A stretch of DNA of 28,101 nucleotides from Carthagonibacter metallireducens (GCA_023554445.1 JAMJQQ010000147.1:1-28101), one strand, 5' to 3'; numbered from the stretch's first letter, positions 1 to 8,523 are shown. Program-made: numbers and translations. The notes: a model not told the origin generated them from the letters alone.

Positions 1-1284
1 AACACCCCAGCCGCGTCGCATGGGACCTACGAGGTCTCCGTCCGCGGCGCGTGTGTTCGCGAACAGCAGCAATCCGATCTCCTCCTCGAGCGGAGACTCG
101 ATATTCAGCAGCGTAAAGTGATCCAGTGTCTGGCTGATCAGTCTCTCCGTCACCATCGAACGAAACGAATCGGCGTCCAGGGGACCCTGTGTGGGCTCCG
201 GGCGGGGATCATGGTCGCCGGCCATGGAACGAGGTGATTCGGATGCCCGGCGGAATCTGGACTCGAGTTCGCGGAGGTCGACGACGCCGGACAGCACGTC
301 GTCGAATCCCGAATCGAGCGCTCGTGCCGCGTCGGCGGCGCGGAGCGACTCATCCGAGAGCAGCAGCATTACGGTGTGCGCGAACTCGCGCACGTGGCGC
401 CCGGTATCGATCGCCTCTTCGATCCGCTCTCGATCGGCGTAGATGCAGAGAGATCCGAATCCGCCCGCCCGGATCAGTCCGATGCACTCGCGGGCGTCGC
501 GCACCGAGTCGACCGAATACTGGCGATCGATCCAGCCCGCCAGGTCCTGCGGCACCTGGTCGGCGAGCTTCAGCAGCAGCAGCCTGTCCGAATCAGGCCG
601 TTCGGGCCGTCGTCTCTCGGTCTTCCCGGAGGGACGAACGAGTCCGAGTCCCGGAGCGAGCTCCAGTGTCACCGGTCCGTCGGACGACCTCGGTGGTGAG
701 AGACGTATGACTTCGATTTCGTGCATGCCGCTGGGATCTCTGGCCATCTGGAACACGCCGCGCGCCCTCTGACCGACCCACTCGGTCGACCTCCGCTGGT
801 CTTCCTCGAGGTCTATCGGAACCGCCGCCAGCGTCGTGGCCCCCAGGTCCCGTGACCATGCGACGAAAGCTCCGGCCATCGAAGCGTCGGGCCGAGCCTC
901 CCACAACAGCGTGCCGGGGTCTACGGCCAGTCGCGTCACGCGTCTTCCGATGAGTTTGTCGAGCTCGGCGAACGGCTCGCCGGGGTCGGGCGAGTGCGAA
1001 GCCCGCGCGAGGTACTCGGTCCGAAAGCCGAGGAGGATACAACGTTCCTGCTTCCAGGGGGTTGCGAGATCGATGCCCCAGTAGTCGGCCTGTTCGATCG
1101 TCTGCTCGGGGGGCGAGCCGCTGACCAGCACGACACTCTCGCCATCTCTCAGGCCGCGGTCGAGAAACTGAAGCAGAAAGGCCAGGCGCGCGGCCCCTGG
1201 CTCGGCCGCGAGGAGATAGAGTCCCCCGGGCCGGAGCCCTTCGATGCGTTCGTCGAACGGCGCGATGCCACTTCGCAGGGTCAA
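1..1284 (-). CDS. KaiC/RecA-like signalling protein with degenerate ATPase, receiver-like and GGDEF-like parts (partial)
   Basis: The C-terminus lies beyond the left edge; 428 codons are present without a stop. The start is TTG at 1284, preceded by GGAG with 5-nt spacing; no ATG or GTG lies in frame after the upstream stop near 1370. Residues 4-125 follow the KaiC/RAD55 pattern: PFDERIEGLRPGG, then LLAAEPGAARLAFLLQFL where KaiC proteins have GEPGTGKT, and a Walker-B-like strand RLAVD near residue 122. The Walker A Lys-Thr/Ser is missing, so ATP binding is doubtful. Residues about 230-345 resemble a receiver domain (VMLLLSDES, then ALDSGFDDVLSG). Residues about 369-428 are weakly GGDEF-like (HFTLLNIES), with RRGWG in the signature position. 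I infer a non-catalytic signalling or scaffold protein, probably cytosolic. The two C-terminal assignments are tentative; the KaiC-like one is firmer. Confidence 0.75.
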   Translation of the reverse strand, partial: MTLRSGIAPFDERIEGLRPGGLYLLAAEPGAARLAFLLQFLDRGLRDGESVVLVSGSPPEQTIEQADYWGIDLATPWKQERCILLGFRTEYLARASHSPDPGEPFAELDKLIGRRVTRLAVDPGTLLWEARPDASMAGAFVAWSRDLGATTLAAVPIDLEEDQRRSTEWVGQRARGVFQMARDPSGMHEIEVIRLSPPRSSDGPVTLELAPGLGLVRPSGKTERRRPERPDSDRLLLLKLADQVPQDLAGWIDRQYSVDSVRDARECIGLIRAGGFGSLCIYADRERIEEAIDTGRHVREFAHTVMLLLSDESLRAADAARALDSGFDDVLSGVVDLRELESRFRRASESPRSMAGDHDPRPEPTQGPLDADSFRSMVTERLISQTLDHFTLLNIESPLEEEIGLLLFANTRAADGDLVGPMRRGWGV

Positions 1285-1380
1285 TAGGTCTCCATTCGTG
1301 GATGCCCGGAGATCCGGCTCGAGCCCCGTTCGCGTGCAACGCCCGTGCCGGGGAACCTGATCGCCGGCTCACCACGCGCC

Positions 1381-1413
1381 GCGGGCCGGATTCCACTGGG
1401 GAATCCGGCCCGC
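1381..1413 (-). terminator. Hairpin between POT transporter and KaiC-like gene
   Basis: A perfect 14-bp GC-rich stem (1381-1394 with 1400-1413) with a 5-nt loop lies about 50 bp past the transporter stop and about 100 bp before the KaiC-like start. No U-run follows on the minus strand, so it may end transcription inefficiently or act as a 3'-end stabiliser. Confidence 0.55.
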
Positions 1414-1461
1414 CTGCCGCGAATCAGCTGTCTCTCCGTCAGATCAACACGAGTGCCGGGC

Positions 1462-2982
1462 TCAGACGCGACCCCCGATGAGCTTGTTGATCGGGCGACT
1501 GAAGATGAAGAAGAAAATGCCGGCCACGACAACCGTAATCGCGACCCAGGCGAACAACCCCGGCAGCGGCAGCGTGTCGAAGTACCCCGCGACGAGCCCC
1601 GCGATCAGGTTTCCGAGCGCCGCTCCGAGGAACCAGGTGCCCATCATCTGGCCCACGTACTTGGGTGGCGACAGCTTGGTGATGCTGCTCAGGCCCACGG
1701 GACTCAGGCACAATTCGCCACAGGTGTGAAGGAAATAGGTAGCGATCAGCCACGCAGGAGACACCCCGAGGGCCGCACTTTCCGCCATCTCGGGCGTCGT
1801 GTACGTCGCGGCCCAGGCGACGACGAAGAAGCCCATCCCGAGCAGCACGAGGCCGAGGCCGAACTTCACCGGAATCGACGGATCCCGGCTACCCAGCCAC
1901 ACCCAGAGCCACGCGAACACCGGTGCCATGCTGATGATGAACAGCGGATTGACCGACTGGAGCCAGGTCGTCGGTGCCTCCCACCCGAACAGAACGCGAT
2001 CGGTGCGTTGATCCGCGAACAGGTTCAGCGAAGATGCCGCCTGCTCGAAGCCGGCCCAGAAGATCGCGGCGCCGATGAACAGGAAGAAGATGACTACAAC
2101 CCGCTTCTTCTCGATCGACTCGAGATGTCCGAATGCGAGCACGGATGCGAAGAACAGGACTGCCACACCGAGGATGATCACGCCGGTGGCCTGAGCGGCA
2201 CCCTGGATCGTGATGTTCAGGATACCGGCGCTCGACAACCAGTAGAGTACGGCCGCGATCGCGAGCACGGCGGCGACTCCCAGTCCGGCCATCCGCAACG
2301 CCTGCGAGCGACTGGAGCGCGCTTCGTCCTTCAGTGCCCCCGCTTCGCCGAGGAATTTGAACCCGTAGCGGTATTGAATCAGTCCGAACACCATCCCGAT
2401 TCCTGCCGCGGCAAATCCCAGGTGCCAATTCACCTTCTCCCCGAGGCCGCCAACGATCAACGGTGCGATGAACGCACCGATGTTGATTCCCATATAGAAG
2501 ATCGAAAAGCCTGCGTCCCGGCGGGCGCCACCCTCCGGGTACAGATCGCCCACAATCGCGCTAACGTTCGGCTTCAGCAGGCCGGTTCCGAGCACGATCA
2601 GAATGAGGCCGAGGTAGAAGAACGCGAGGCCGGGCGTGGCGAGCGAGAAATTTCCCGCTGCGATCAGTACCCCGCCCCAGAGAACGGAATTCCGCTGACC
2701 GATCAGCCGGTCGGCGATCCATCCGCCCGGCATGGCGAATAGGTAGACGGCCGCCACGTAGATCCCGTAGATCGGTGCTGCGGTCGCCGCGTCCATTCCA
2801 AGGCCACCCTCGGCGATCGAGGCGGTCATGAACAGGATCAGAAGAGCGCGGCCGCCGTAGTAGCTGAATCGCTCCCACATCTCCGTAAAGAACAGTGTGG
2901 AAAGACCCCGCGGGTGCCCGAAGAACTGCTTGTCGTATCGGTCGGAGCCATCCGCGGGAGAGGCCGTCGAAAGGTCGGTCAT
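1462..2982 (-). CDS. POT/PTR-family proton-dependent oligopeptide transporter
   Basis: This 506-residue protein has the length of POT (PTR2) transporters, which import di- and tripeptides with protons across the inner membrane. The N-terminal family signature is clear: EMWERFSYYGGRALL at residues about 34-48 fits the ExxERFxYY motif that binds protons and substrate. GLIL..LGTGLLKPNVSAIVGDLY and the following FSIFYMGINIGAFIAPL match the PTR2 signature around helices 4-5. About 12-14 hydrophobic segments run through the protein, with SINPLF/MAPVFAWLW-like helices in the C-terminal half. The ATG at 2982 gives a conventional short cytosolic N-terminus; its Shine-Dalgarno is weak. The gene stands alone, separated by 126 bp from the upstream glycosyltransferase and followed by a strong hairpin. 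The exact peptide specificity cannot be read. Confidence 0.93.
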   Translation of the reverse strand: MTDLSTASPADGSDRYDKQFFGHPRGLSTLFFTEMWERFSYYGGRALLILFMTASIAEGGLGMDAATAAPIYGIYVAAVYLFAMPGGWIADRLIGQRNSVLWGGVLIAAGNFSLATPGLAFFYLGLILIVLGTGLLKPNVSAIVGDLYPEGGARRDAGFSIFYMGINIGAFIAPLIVGGLGEKVNWHLGFAAAGIGMVFGLIQYRYGFKFLGEAGALKDEARSSRSQALRMAGLGVAAVLAIAAVLYWLSSAGILNITIQGAAQATGVIILGVAVLFFASVLAFGHLESIEKKRVVVIFFLFIGAAIFWAGFEQAASSLNLFADQRTDRVLFGWEAPTTWLQSVNPLFIISMAPVFAWLWVWLGSRDPSIPVKFGLGLVLLGMGFFVVAWAATYTTPEMAESAALGVSPAWLIATYFLHTCGELCLSPVGLSSITKLSPPKYVGQMMGTWFLGAALGNLIAGLVAGYFDTLPLPGLFAWVAITVVVAGIFFFIFSRPINKLIGGRV

Positions 2983-3059
2983 GGGGTCCGCTGCCTTGCC
3001 TGGGCTGAGTGGTGTCCCGTCGAGCGAGGTGCCGCCGTCCGCCGGGAAAATGACCGCGC

Positions 3060-3089
3060 AATATCGGGCACGACACTTCCGGACAGCAA
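3060..3089 (-). promoter_or_regulatory. Possible sigma-70-like promoter of the POT gene
   Basis: On the minus strand TTGCTG (3089-3084) and GATATT (3065-3060) are separated by 18 nt, in the gap between the glycosyltransferase stop and the transporter start. Each box matches consensus only moderately, so this is a candidate only. Confidence 0.22.
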
Positions 3090-3108
3090 GCGGTCCGCGG
3101 TTTTGCCG

Positions 3109-4212
3109 TCAGCGACTCGCAGCCGCTTCGCTCGCTGGCAGGCAGGCCGCCAGGAATCGGCTCGCGACACGAGGCCAGTCGTACGCCGGCCATCGCCTCA
3201 TTCCCGCCGCTCCGAGCTCGCGTCGCCGGCCGGGTGATTCGGAGAGCTGGCGAAGCGCTGCGGTCAGGGCAGTGTCGTCGTCCGGAGGTACGAGCAGGGA
3301 CACCTGCCCGTCCGGCGCGACTTCGGGCACCGCTCCCGCTCTCGCCGCGACGATCGGAAGTCCGGCAGCCATCGCCTCGAGGAAGACGATCCCGAATCCC
3401 TCCTGCAGGCTCGGCAGGCAGAATATGTCGGCTCGCGCATACTCGGCCTGCAGAGAATTCAAGCCGTCGAGAGAAGCCGCGAACCGCACGGAGGATTCGA
3501 TTCCGAGTGCCCCTGCGAGAGATCGCAGCGCCGGAAGCTCCGGACCTTCGCCCACGATCCTCAACTCGGCTCCCGGGTGTGTGCCGAGCAGCCCGGCAAA
3601 TGCCCGGAGAAGGCTTCGGGTGTTCTTTCGACGGTATTGCCGGGCCACGCTGAGTATTACGGGACCGCCTGTTCGGTCGGCGCGCCCGGCCATCGCACGA
3701 TCGCCGAGATCGATCCACTTTTCGGCCCGGATCCCCTCCGGGACGACCCGGACACGATCAGTGTTGATTCCGTAGTGGTACGATGCCTTGGAGGCACTGT
3801 ATTCGCTGGTGCAGAAGACGAGGTCGGCCGACGCGGCATTCCGGGCTTCGATGCGGGCGAGCCGGCCGAATCGACGGGCTTCCTCTCCGGTCTCGAAGCG
3901 AGCCTCGTCGGCCATTACCCCCTTCAGCGCGACGACGTAACGGTCAGGGCGAGCTCCACGCGAGAGCAGCCCGCCGTCGAAGTCGAAACCGACTACGAGA
4001 TCGGCCTTACCGAGATCGGCCAGCCGGTGTTCGAGTCCGATGTTGAAAGAGAGGCGGGTGAGGTCGAGGGTCGGGTATACCCGTTCAGGTCGAAGTGTTT
4101 CGACGGAGTGCCCCGCAGACTCGAGTCCATGACGAAGACCGGCGATGGCTACGGCAGAACCGCTACCCAGAGAACGGTCGCGAAGCCAGGAGTCGAGAAA
4201 GACTATGCGCAG
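3109..4212 (-). CDS. GT4-type glycosyltransferase with no canonical start codon
   Basis: The GT-B C-terminal domain is clear: VILSVARQYRRKNTRSLLRAF, a strand ELRIVGEGPEL, FCLPSLQEGFGIVFLEAMAAG (the EX7E motif for the nucleotide-sugar) and GLPIVAARAGAVPEV. The first ATG in frame is at 3915, but the frame carries a plausible GT-B N-terminal domain well upstream: LRIVFLDSW, SGSAVAIAGLRHGLESAGHSV and DLVVGFDFDGG. No ATG, GTG or TTG exists in frame between 3915 and the upstream gene. I place the start at CTG 4212, where the product would begin MRIVFLDSW; CTG 4236 is the other option. The 5' end lies 38 bp after the pterin dehydratase stop, so both are probably co-transcribed. Starting at 3915 would delete most of the acceptor domain. 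Acceptor and sugar are unknown. Confidence 0.8.
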   Translation of the reverse strand: MRIVFLDSWLRDRSLGSGSAVAIAGLRHGLESAGHSVETLRPERVYPTLDLTRLSFNIGLEHRLADLGKADLVVGFDFDGGLLSRGARPDRYVVALKGVMADEARFETGEEARRFGRLARIEARNAASADLVFCTSEYSASKASYHYGINTDRVRVVPEGIRAEKWIDLGDRAMAGRADRTGGPVILSVARQYRRKNTRSLLRAFAGLLGTHPGAELRIVGEGPELPALRSLAGALGIESSVRFAASLDGLNSLQAEYARADIFCLPSLQEGFGIVFLEAMAAGLPIVAARAGAVPEVAPDGQVSLLVPPDDDTALTAALRQLSESPGRRRELGAAGMRRWPAYDWPRVASRFLAACLPASEAAASR

Positions 4213-4249
4213 CGGAGCGAGGGGCCGGGAGGACAGGGAAGCTACCGCG

Positions 4250-4579
4250 TCAGAGGCGGTCGATTCGGGCCGCCAGGACGAAGTCGCTCTCGGTAAGACC
4301 GTCGATCTTGTGCGTCCAGATTTCGACGTCGACCCGGCCCCACGAGAGGTGCATGTCCGGATGGTGGCCTTCTCTCTCGGCCTCTTCGCCCACCCGGTTC
4401 ACGAACTCCAGCGCCGTGACGAAATCCGGAAAGTCGAAGCGCTTCCAGAGGTGGTGGCCGTCGATCGCCTTCCAGTTTCCGTCGAGCCGTTCCAGCAGGT
4501 CCTGCAACTCCTTGCCCTCCAGGGGCGGGACGCCTCCACGACAGGGCACGCAATGCTGGCTTGCCAGCGGTTCCTTCAT
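4250..4579 (-). CDS. Pterin-4a-carbinolamine dehydratase (4a-hydroxytetrahydrobiopterin dehydratase)
   Basis: This 109-residue protein has the family length and signature: EGHHPDMHLSW at 70-80 supplies the paired His, and IWTHKIDGLTESDF at 87-100 supplies the third active-site His within the Thr-His motif. The N-terminal CVPCRGGVPPL resembles the Cys-rich start seen in many bacterial members. The enzyme dehydrates 4a-hydroxytetrahydropterin, recycling the cofactor of aromatic amino-acid hydroxylases; some bacterial members may act on other pterins, including molybdopterin. No hydroxylase is in this window. The ATG overlaps the stop of the upstream diguanylate cyclase as ATGA, so translational coupling is likely. 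Family assignment is secure; the physiological substrate is not. Confidence 0.93.
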   Translation of the reverse strand: MKEPLASQHCVPCRGGVPPLEGKELQDLLERLDGNWKAIDGHHLWKRFDFPDFVTALEFVNRVGEEAEREGHHPDMHLSWGRVDVEIWTHKIDGLTESDFVLAARIDRL

Positions 4580-6117
4580 CCGATACCTCCGAGCTCTGAC
4601 GCGAGCACGACCTGGTCACGTCCCCTTCGCTTGGCCCGATAGAGGGCGTCGTCGGCGACCCGCATCAATGTCTTGGGATCCGCTCCGTCATCCGGAAAGA
4701 ATGCTACTCCCACGGACGCGGACAGATCCATGTCCACGTCCGGCAGCTCGTCGATCACGAGCTCCCGGATCTGAGATCGGACCCGCTCGGAGATGCTGAG
4801 TGCCAGGTCCCGGTCACAACGAAGCAGGAGAAGGGCGAATTCCTCGCCCCCGATACGGGCCGTCTGGTCCGTCTCGCGAACCGCCTCCGCCAGGGTGCCC
4901 GCCAGCAACTGCAGGGCCCGGTCGCCCACGTGGTGTCCGAACCGGTCGTTCACCGTCTTGAAGAAATCCACGTCCAGCAGCACGAGGGCGAGGCGCTCTC
5001 CATAGCGAGCCGATCGGCGGACGTTCTCGTCGAGCTGGCGGGTGAAGTGTCGACGATTGTGCAGCCCGGTGAGCGGGTCGGTGACTGCGAGCCTGCGGGT
5101 CTCTTCCAGTAGCTGTGCACTGCGTACGACGCTCGCTACCTGTCGAGCGACCAGTTCCAGGGTCTGGACTTCGTGCTCTCCGAAGGCCGCTCGCTGCACC
5201 GACTCGGCGTTGAACACGCCAATGATGCGGCCATCGGCGAGCAGCGGCACCGCTACCTCGCTGATCGCACCGGGGATGCCCTGGATGTAGTCGAGCTCGT
5301 CTGCTTCGCTCGCGAGATCCATGACCACCTGCGTCTCGCCCGCTTCGACGCACCGCCCGGTGACTCCTCGGCCCACGGGGATCTCGAGGTAGCGGGCCAC
5401 CGCCTGATAGCCCTGTCCGGCCGCCACCCTGAGAACCTGCTTATCGGGATCGAGCAGGAGAATCGCGCACTGGGCACGCGGTACGATCTCCTGCGCGATC
5501 TCGAGCATCGAATTCAGAGTCGCGCCTATGGCGCCGCCCTCGCCGGCGAGGCGACTGATTCGATTCACCGCCTCCATCTGGTTGATCCGGGTGCGAAGGT
5601 CCCGCTGAACCCAACAGGCGACGATCGCGAGTGCTGCCTGAGCGCCCAGAACGGTGAGCAGGCGCTCGTGCTCGGCCGAGAACGCGTCCGTTCTCTCGGA
5701 CTCCACGTTCAACACGCCGGCGAGCTGGTTACCGGCCACGAGAGGGACGGCCAGATTCGATCGGGCTTTCGCCAGGCCTTCGAGGTATCGGGAGTCGGTA
5801 CGCACGTCTCCGACCCGCACGGCCTTTCGCTCCCAGGCCGCCCAACCCGAAAGGCCCTCGCCCAGCGCGAGGGTTCGATGTCGCAGATCGCCGGCCCGGG
5901 TACCGTATCCGCGAAGACAGGCCGTCACCAGCCGATCGGTGTCCTCGTCGTAGAGCATCAGCGCAGCATGCTCCGCGCCGATCAAGCGCTGGGCCTGATC
6001 CAGCACTTCGTCGAGCAGATCATCGATGCAGTCCCGCAGGCCAATCGCACGGGAACTCTCGTACAATTCGGCGAGCAGGTCGTCGTGCTCTGGCAGATTG
6101 TGGGGTCCCGCGGGCAA
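4576..6117 (-). CDS. GAF-GAF-GGDEF diguanylate cyclase
   Basis: This 513-residue cytosolic protein has two tandem GAF sensor domains (about 22-168 and 190-335) followed by a GGDEF domain (about 345-508). The catalytic signature reads ARIGGEEFALLL, with GGEEF at 423-427, so diguanylate cyclase activity is expected. RETD lies five residues before it and fits the RxxD inhibitory site for c-di-GMP. LLDVDFFKTVNDRFGHHVGD carries the metal and GTP contacts. The second GAF domain ends with EVAVPLLADGRIIGVFNAES, the usual last GAF strands. There are no transmembrane segments. The gene starts 41 bp after the universal stress protein stop and overlaps the pterin dehydratase by ATGA. The ligand of the GAF domains cannot be read. 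Confidence 0.95.
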   Translation of the reverse strand: MPAGPHNLPEHDDLLAELYESSRAIGLRDCIDDLLDEVLDQAQRLIGAEHAALMLYDEDTDRLVTACLRGYGTRAGDLRHRTLALGEGLSGWAAWERKAVRVGDVRTDSRYLEGLAKARSNLAVPLVAGNQLAGVLNVESERTDAFSAEHERLLTVLGAQAALAIVACWVQRDLRTRINQMEAVNRISRLAGEGGAIGATLNSMLEIAQEIVPRAQCAILLLDPDKQVLRVAAGQGYQAVARYLEIPVGRGVTGRCVEAGETQVVMDLASEADELDYIQGIPGAISEVAVPLLADGRIIGVFNAESVQRAAFGEHEVQTLELVARQVASVVRSAQLLEETRRLAVTDPLTGLHNRRHFTRQLDENVRRSARYGERLALVLLDVDFFKTVNDRFGHHVGDRALQLLAGTLAEAVRETDQTARIGGEEFALLLLRCDRDLALSISERVRSQIRELVIDELPDVDMDLSASVGVAFFPDDGADPKTLMRVADDALYRAKRRGRDQVVLASELGGIG

Positions 6118-6158
6118 CTACTCCTCCGGGCCTGGGGCCTCTCAGCCGCCGAATTCGC

Positions 6159-7082
6159 CTACCGCAGCAGGCTCTTGCCGAATGCCCTCGCGGTGAGAAC
6201 CGGGCATTCGGCCCGGCGGACGATCTTCTCGCTCACACTTCCCAGCAGGACGTGTGCCAGACCGGTCAGTCCGTGGGTCGCAATGACGATGAGCCCGGTT
6301 CCGTTCTCCCCGGCGAACTCCAGGATGCCCGGGACGGCTCTTCCTTCGATCACGTGCAGCGTGGAGGGGACGGCGGGGCCCGGAGTCTCCCCGACGAAAG
6401 TCTCGAGAGCCTCACGAAGACTGGTTTCGACGGTGTGGAAATCGGGCGAGTCGAGCGGCATGCCGCCAAGGTAGATCTCCGGGTGAATCGGACGCTCGAA
6501 CACGTGGAGGACCTGAACACTGCCTCCGAATCGCGCCGCAAGCTCCCGCGCGAGGGTCAGTGCGCCGCGTGAATGCTCGGAGAAATCGACGGGCACGAGC
6601 AGGGGAACCGCTGCAGGATAAGCGGGAGTGTCCTTCCCGGATCGGACTGTGAGAACGGGGCATTCTGCCAGTCGCAGCACTTCCTCCGTGACGCTCCCCA
6701 GCAGCATGTTTTCCAGGCCACGGCGCCCGTGTGTGCTCATTACGATCAGGTCGGCATCGATCGCACCGGCCTGCTCGAGAATGACCGGGGCTACCGAGAT
6801 TCCTCGCCGCTGATGCCGGTGGACTGTCAGACCGTCGGTGGATCTGGCTTCCAGGCCGGTGGCCATGCGTCGCTCGGCGGTCTGCTCCAGGCGCTTTCGG
6901 ATCTCCTCGGCATCCGGGAAATGATGCGCGGGATCGTTGGGATCGTCGGCGTGCAGCACGACGGCGTGCAGAAGGTGCAGTTCGGCATCGAAGTCGTTGG
7001 CCAGCGCCAGGGCGGAATCGAAGGCCTGCTCGGAGCCCGCCGAAAAGTCGGTCGGAAACAGAATACGCTCGATCATCAGCAT
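6159..7082 (-). CDS. Tandem universal stress protein (two UspA domains)
   Basis: The 307-residue product holds two UspA domains, about 3-150 and 157-303. Each ends with the ATP-binding loop pattern G-9x-GS: STHGRRGLENMLLGSV in the first and ATHGLTGLAHVLLGSV in the second, each followed by AECPVLT. Both domains start with the typical strand (RILFPTDFS, LLVPVDFS). I start at ATG 7082, shortly after GGGGG, because an upstream GTG-type extension to 7193 is Arg/Ser-rich, lacks family similarity and would overlap the peptidase stop; ATG 7076 is nearly equivalent. Tandem Usp proteins bind adenine nucleotides and help survival under stress. The client process here is unknown. The next gene downstream is the diguanylate cyclase, 41 bp away. 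Confidence 0.93.
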   Translation of the reverse strand: MLMIERILFPTDFSAGSEQAFDSALALANDFDAELHLLHAVVLHADDPNDPAHHFPDAEEIRKRLEQTAERRMATGLEARSTDGLTVHRHQRRGISVAPVILEQAGAIDADLIVMSTHGRRGLENMLLGSVTEEVLRLAECPVLTVRSGKDTPAYPAAVPLLVPVDFSEHSRGALTLARELAARFGGSVQVLHVFERPIHPEIYLGGMPLDSPDFHTVETSLREALETFVGETPGPAVPSTLHVIEGRAVPGILEFAGENGTGLIVIATHGLTGLAHVLLGSVSEKIVRRAECPVLTARAFGKSLLR

Positions 7083-7152
7083 GTGGCCCCCGGGAGTCGG
7101 AGTGGGTCGGCGGACCGCCTGCGCGAACCGCCGACCCGCTCCGTGCAGTGAT

Positions 7153-8502
7153 CTACTCTTCGAACGAGACCTCGAGGACGACGCGCTCGCCATTCCGAAC
7201 TACTGTAACGGGCATCGTGCTGCCCGGTTCGGTGGTCGAGAGGACCTTCATGTAATCCTCGATCGTTGCGATCTCCGCGTCTCCCATCCCGACGATGATG
7301 TCGCCTCGCTCCAGTCCCGCCTGGCCGCCCGGTCCTTCCGGGCGCACGCCGGAGAGCAGCAGTCCCGGGCTGCCGTCGGATGGACCCGCATAGTCCGGCA
7401 CGATCCCGAGCGTGACCTTGAATGCCATGCGCTGGCTCTGCCGCTCCTTCGCCTCGACGTAGGTCAGCGGCTCGGCGCGATTCGCCGTCGCGACAGCTAC
7501 ATCGCTCACGAGCGTTGCTACACGGACCCCGCCTTCCGCGTTTATCAGGTCAGCATCGTCGCTCGACTTGTGGTACTCGCTGTGGGTACCGGTGAAGAAA
7601 TGAAGCACCGGAACACCGGCAGCGAAGAAGGAGCTCTGGTCCGAGGAGCCGAACCCGTCGCCGCCGATCTTGCATTCGAGCCGCGCCTCCTCGCACAGGG
7701 GAGCTACGATGTCGTCCCATTCCTCGGCGGACCCGCCCCCGAGCACCTGGAGCTTGTCATCGGTCAGTCGGCCGACCATGTCCATGTTGAGCATGGCGTA
7801 GACCTCCTCGACCTCGAGACCGCCAGTAGGCTCGCGGACGAAGGTCGAGGATCCCAGAAGGCCCTTTTCCTCGAGCGAGAAGGCGACGAACCAGACGTCA
7901 CGCCGGAGCTCGTCAGACCGCGAAACGAGGTCGCGCGCCACGGTGAGGAGAGCCGCCGTTCCGGAAGCGTTGTCGTCCGCGCCGTTGTGAATCGCCACGA
8001 CCCCGGCCTCGAGCGAGCCTTCTCCTCCCATTCCGAGGTGATCGTAGTGTGCACCCACGACGATGACTCCCTCCAGGCGCTGCGTCGCGCCCGCCTCGAT
8101 ACGGCCTACGACATTGAACGCTTCTACGGGCCGTCTCTCTCCGGCATGCGGGTTGTCGGGCTGGTCAGGGTCCGGGAACATCACCTGGGCGACGAACGGA
8201 TCCCGATAGCCGTCCTCTCCGGCCGGCTCCAGTCCGATGGCGCGAAACTGGTCGATCAGCCACTCGCCCGACTCCACGAGGCCCTCGCTCTGCATTCCGC
8301 GACCTTCTCGAGCGTCGTCTGCGAGCCAGGCTACGTCTGCCTGGTACTGCTGTACGGTGCTCGAGAGAGCGCCGGTCGACGCCTGTGCGAACGCCTCCGT
8401 CGCTCCCGCCAGAGCGAGCAGAGCCACGACTGACGACGCCAGCCTGCCGGCTGCCTCACGTCGATGATCCATTCCGAACGACTCCTGAAACCTGGTCCGC
8501 AT
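7153..8502 (-). CDS. Secreted M28-family zinc metallopeptidase with C-terminal PDZ domain
   Basis: The 449-residue protein starts at ATG 8502, preceded by a perfect GGAGGAAG; an extension further upstream has no support. A signal peptide follows (hydrophobic SSVVALLALAGA, then EAFAQA cleavage region near residue 40). The M28 zinc ligands are present: His152 in GAHYDHLG, Asp176/177 in NGADDNASG, the Glu211-Glu212 pair in FSLEEKGLLGS, Asp241 in NMDMVG and His311 in SEYHKSSDD. Residues about 370-447 form a PDZ-like domain (GVRPEGPGGQAGLERGDIIVGMG). Such enzymes are exported aminopeptidases or peptidases that act on small peptides in the periplasm or outside. The PDZ part may bind substrate. A hairpin just upstream may separate it transcriptionally from the DUF2207 gene. 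Confidence 0.94.
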   Translation of the reverse strand: MRTRFQESFGMDHRREAAGRLASSVVALLALAGATEAFAQASTGALSSTVQQYQADVAWLADDAREGRGMQSEGLVESGEWLIDQFRAIGLEPAGEDGYRDPFVAQVMFPDPDQPDNPHAGERRPVEAFNVVGRIEAGATQRLEGVIVVGAHYDHLGMGGEGSLEAGVVAIHNGADDNASGTAALLTVARDLVSRSDELRRDVWFVAFSLEEKGLLGSSTFVREPTGGLEVEEVYAMLNMDMVGRLTDDKLQVLGGGSAEEWDDIVAPLCEEARLECKIGGDGFGSSDQSSFFAAGVPVLHFFTGTHSEYHKSSDDADLINAEGGVRVATLVSDVAVATANRAEPLTYVEAKERQSQRMAFKVTLGIVPDYAGPSDGSPGLLLSGVRPEGPGGQAGLERGDIIVGMGDAEIATIEDYMKVLSTTEPGSTMPVTVVRNGERVVLEVSFEE

Positions 8503-8523
8503 GCCCTTCCTCCGGATTGAAGA

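Noticed and set aside
593..1396. 267-residue minus-strand frame
   Set aside because: It is an Arg/Ser-rich frame-shifted shadow of the KaiC-like gene; the real frame has family motifs and begins at TTG 1284.
1345..2742. 465-residue plus-strand frame
   Set aside because: It is antisense to the POT transporter, is rich in His, Arg and Glu, and matches no fold; the transporter frame is certain.
2561..3718. 385-residue minus-strand frame spanning the POT/glycosyltransferase junction
   Set aside because: It is a low-quality Arg-rich frame crossing two genes with clear families in another frame.
5173..6474. 433-residue plus-strand frame
   Set aside because: It is antisense to the GAF-GAF-GGDEF gene and the end of the Usp gene; no motifs.
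6937..8433. 498-residue plus-strand frame
   Set aside because: It mirrors the M28 peptidase on the opposite strand; long antisense frames are common at this GC content.
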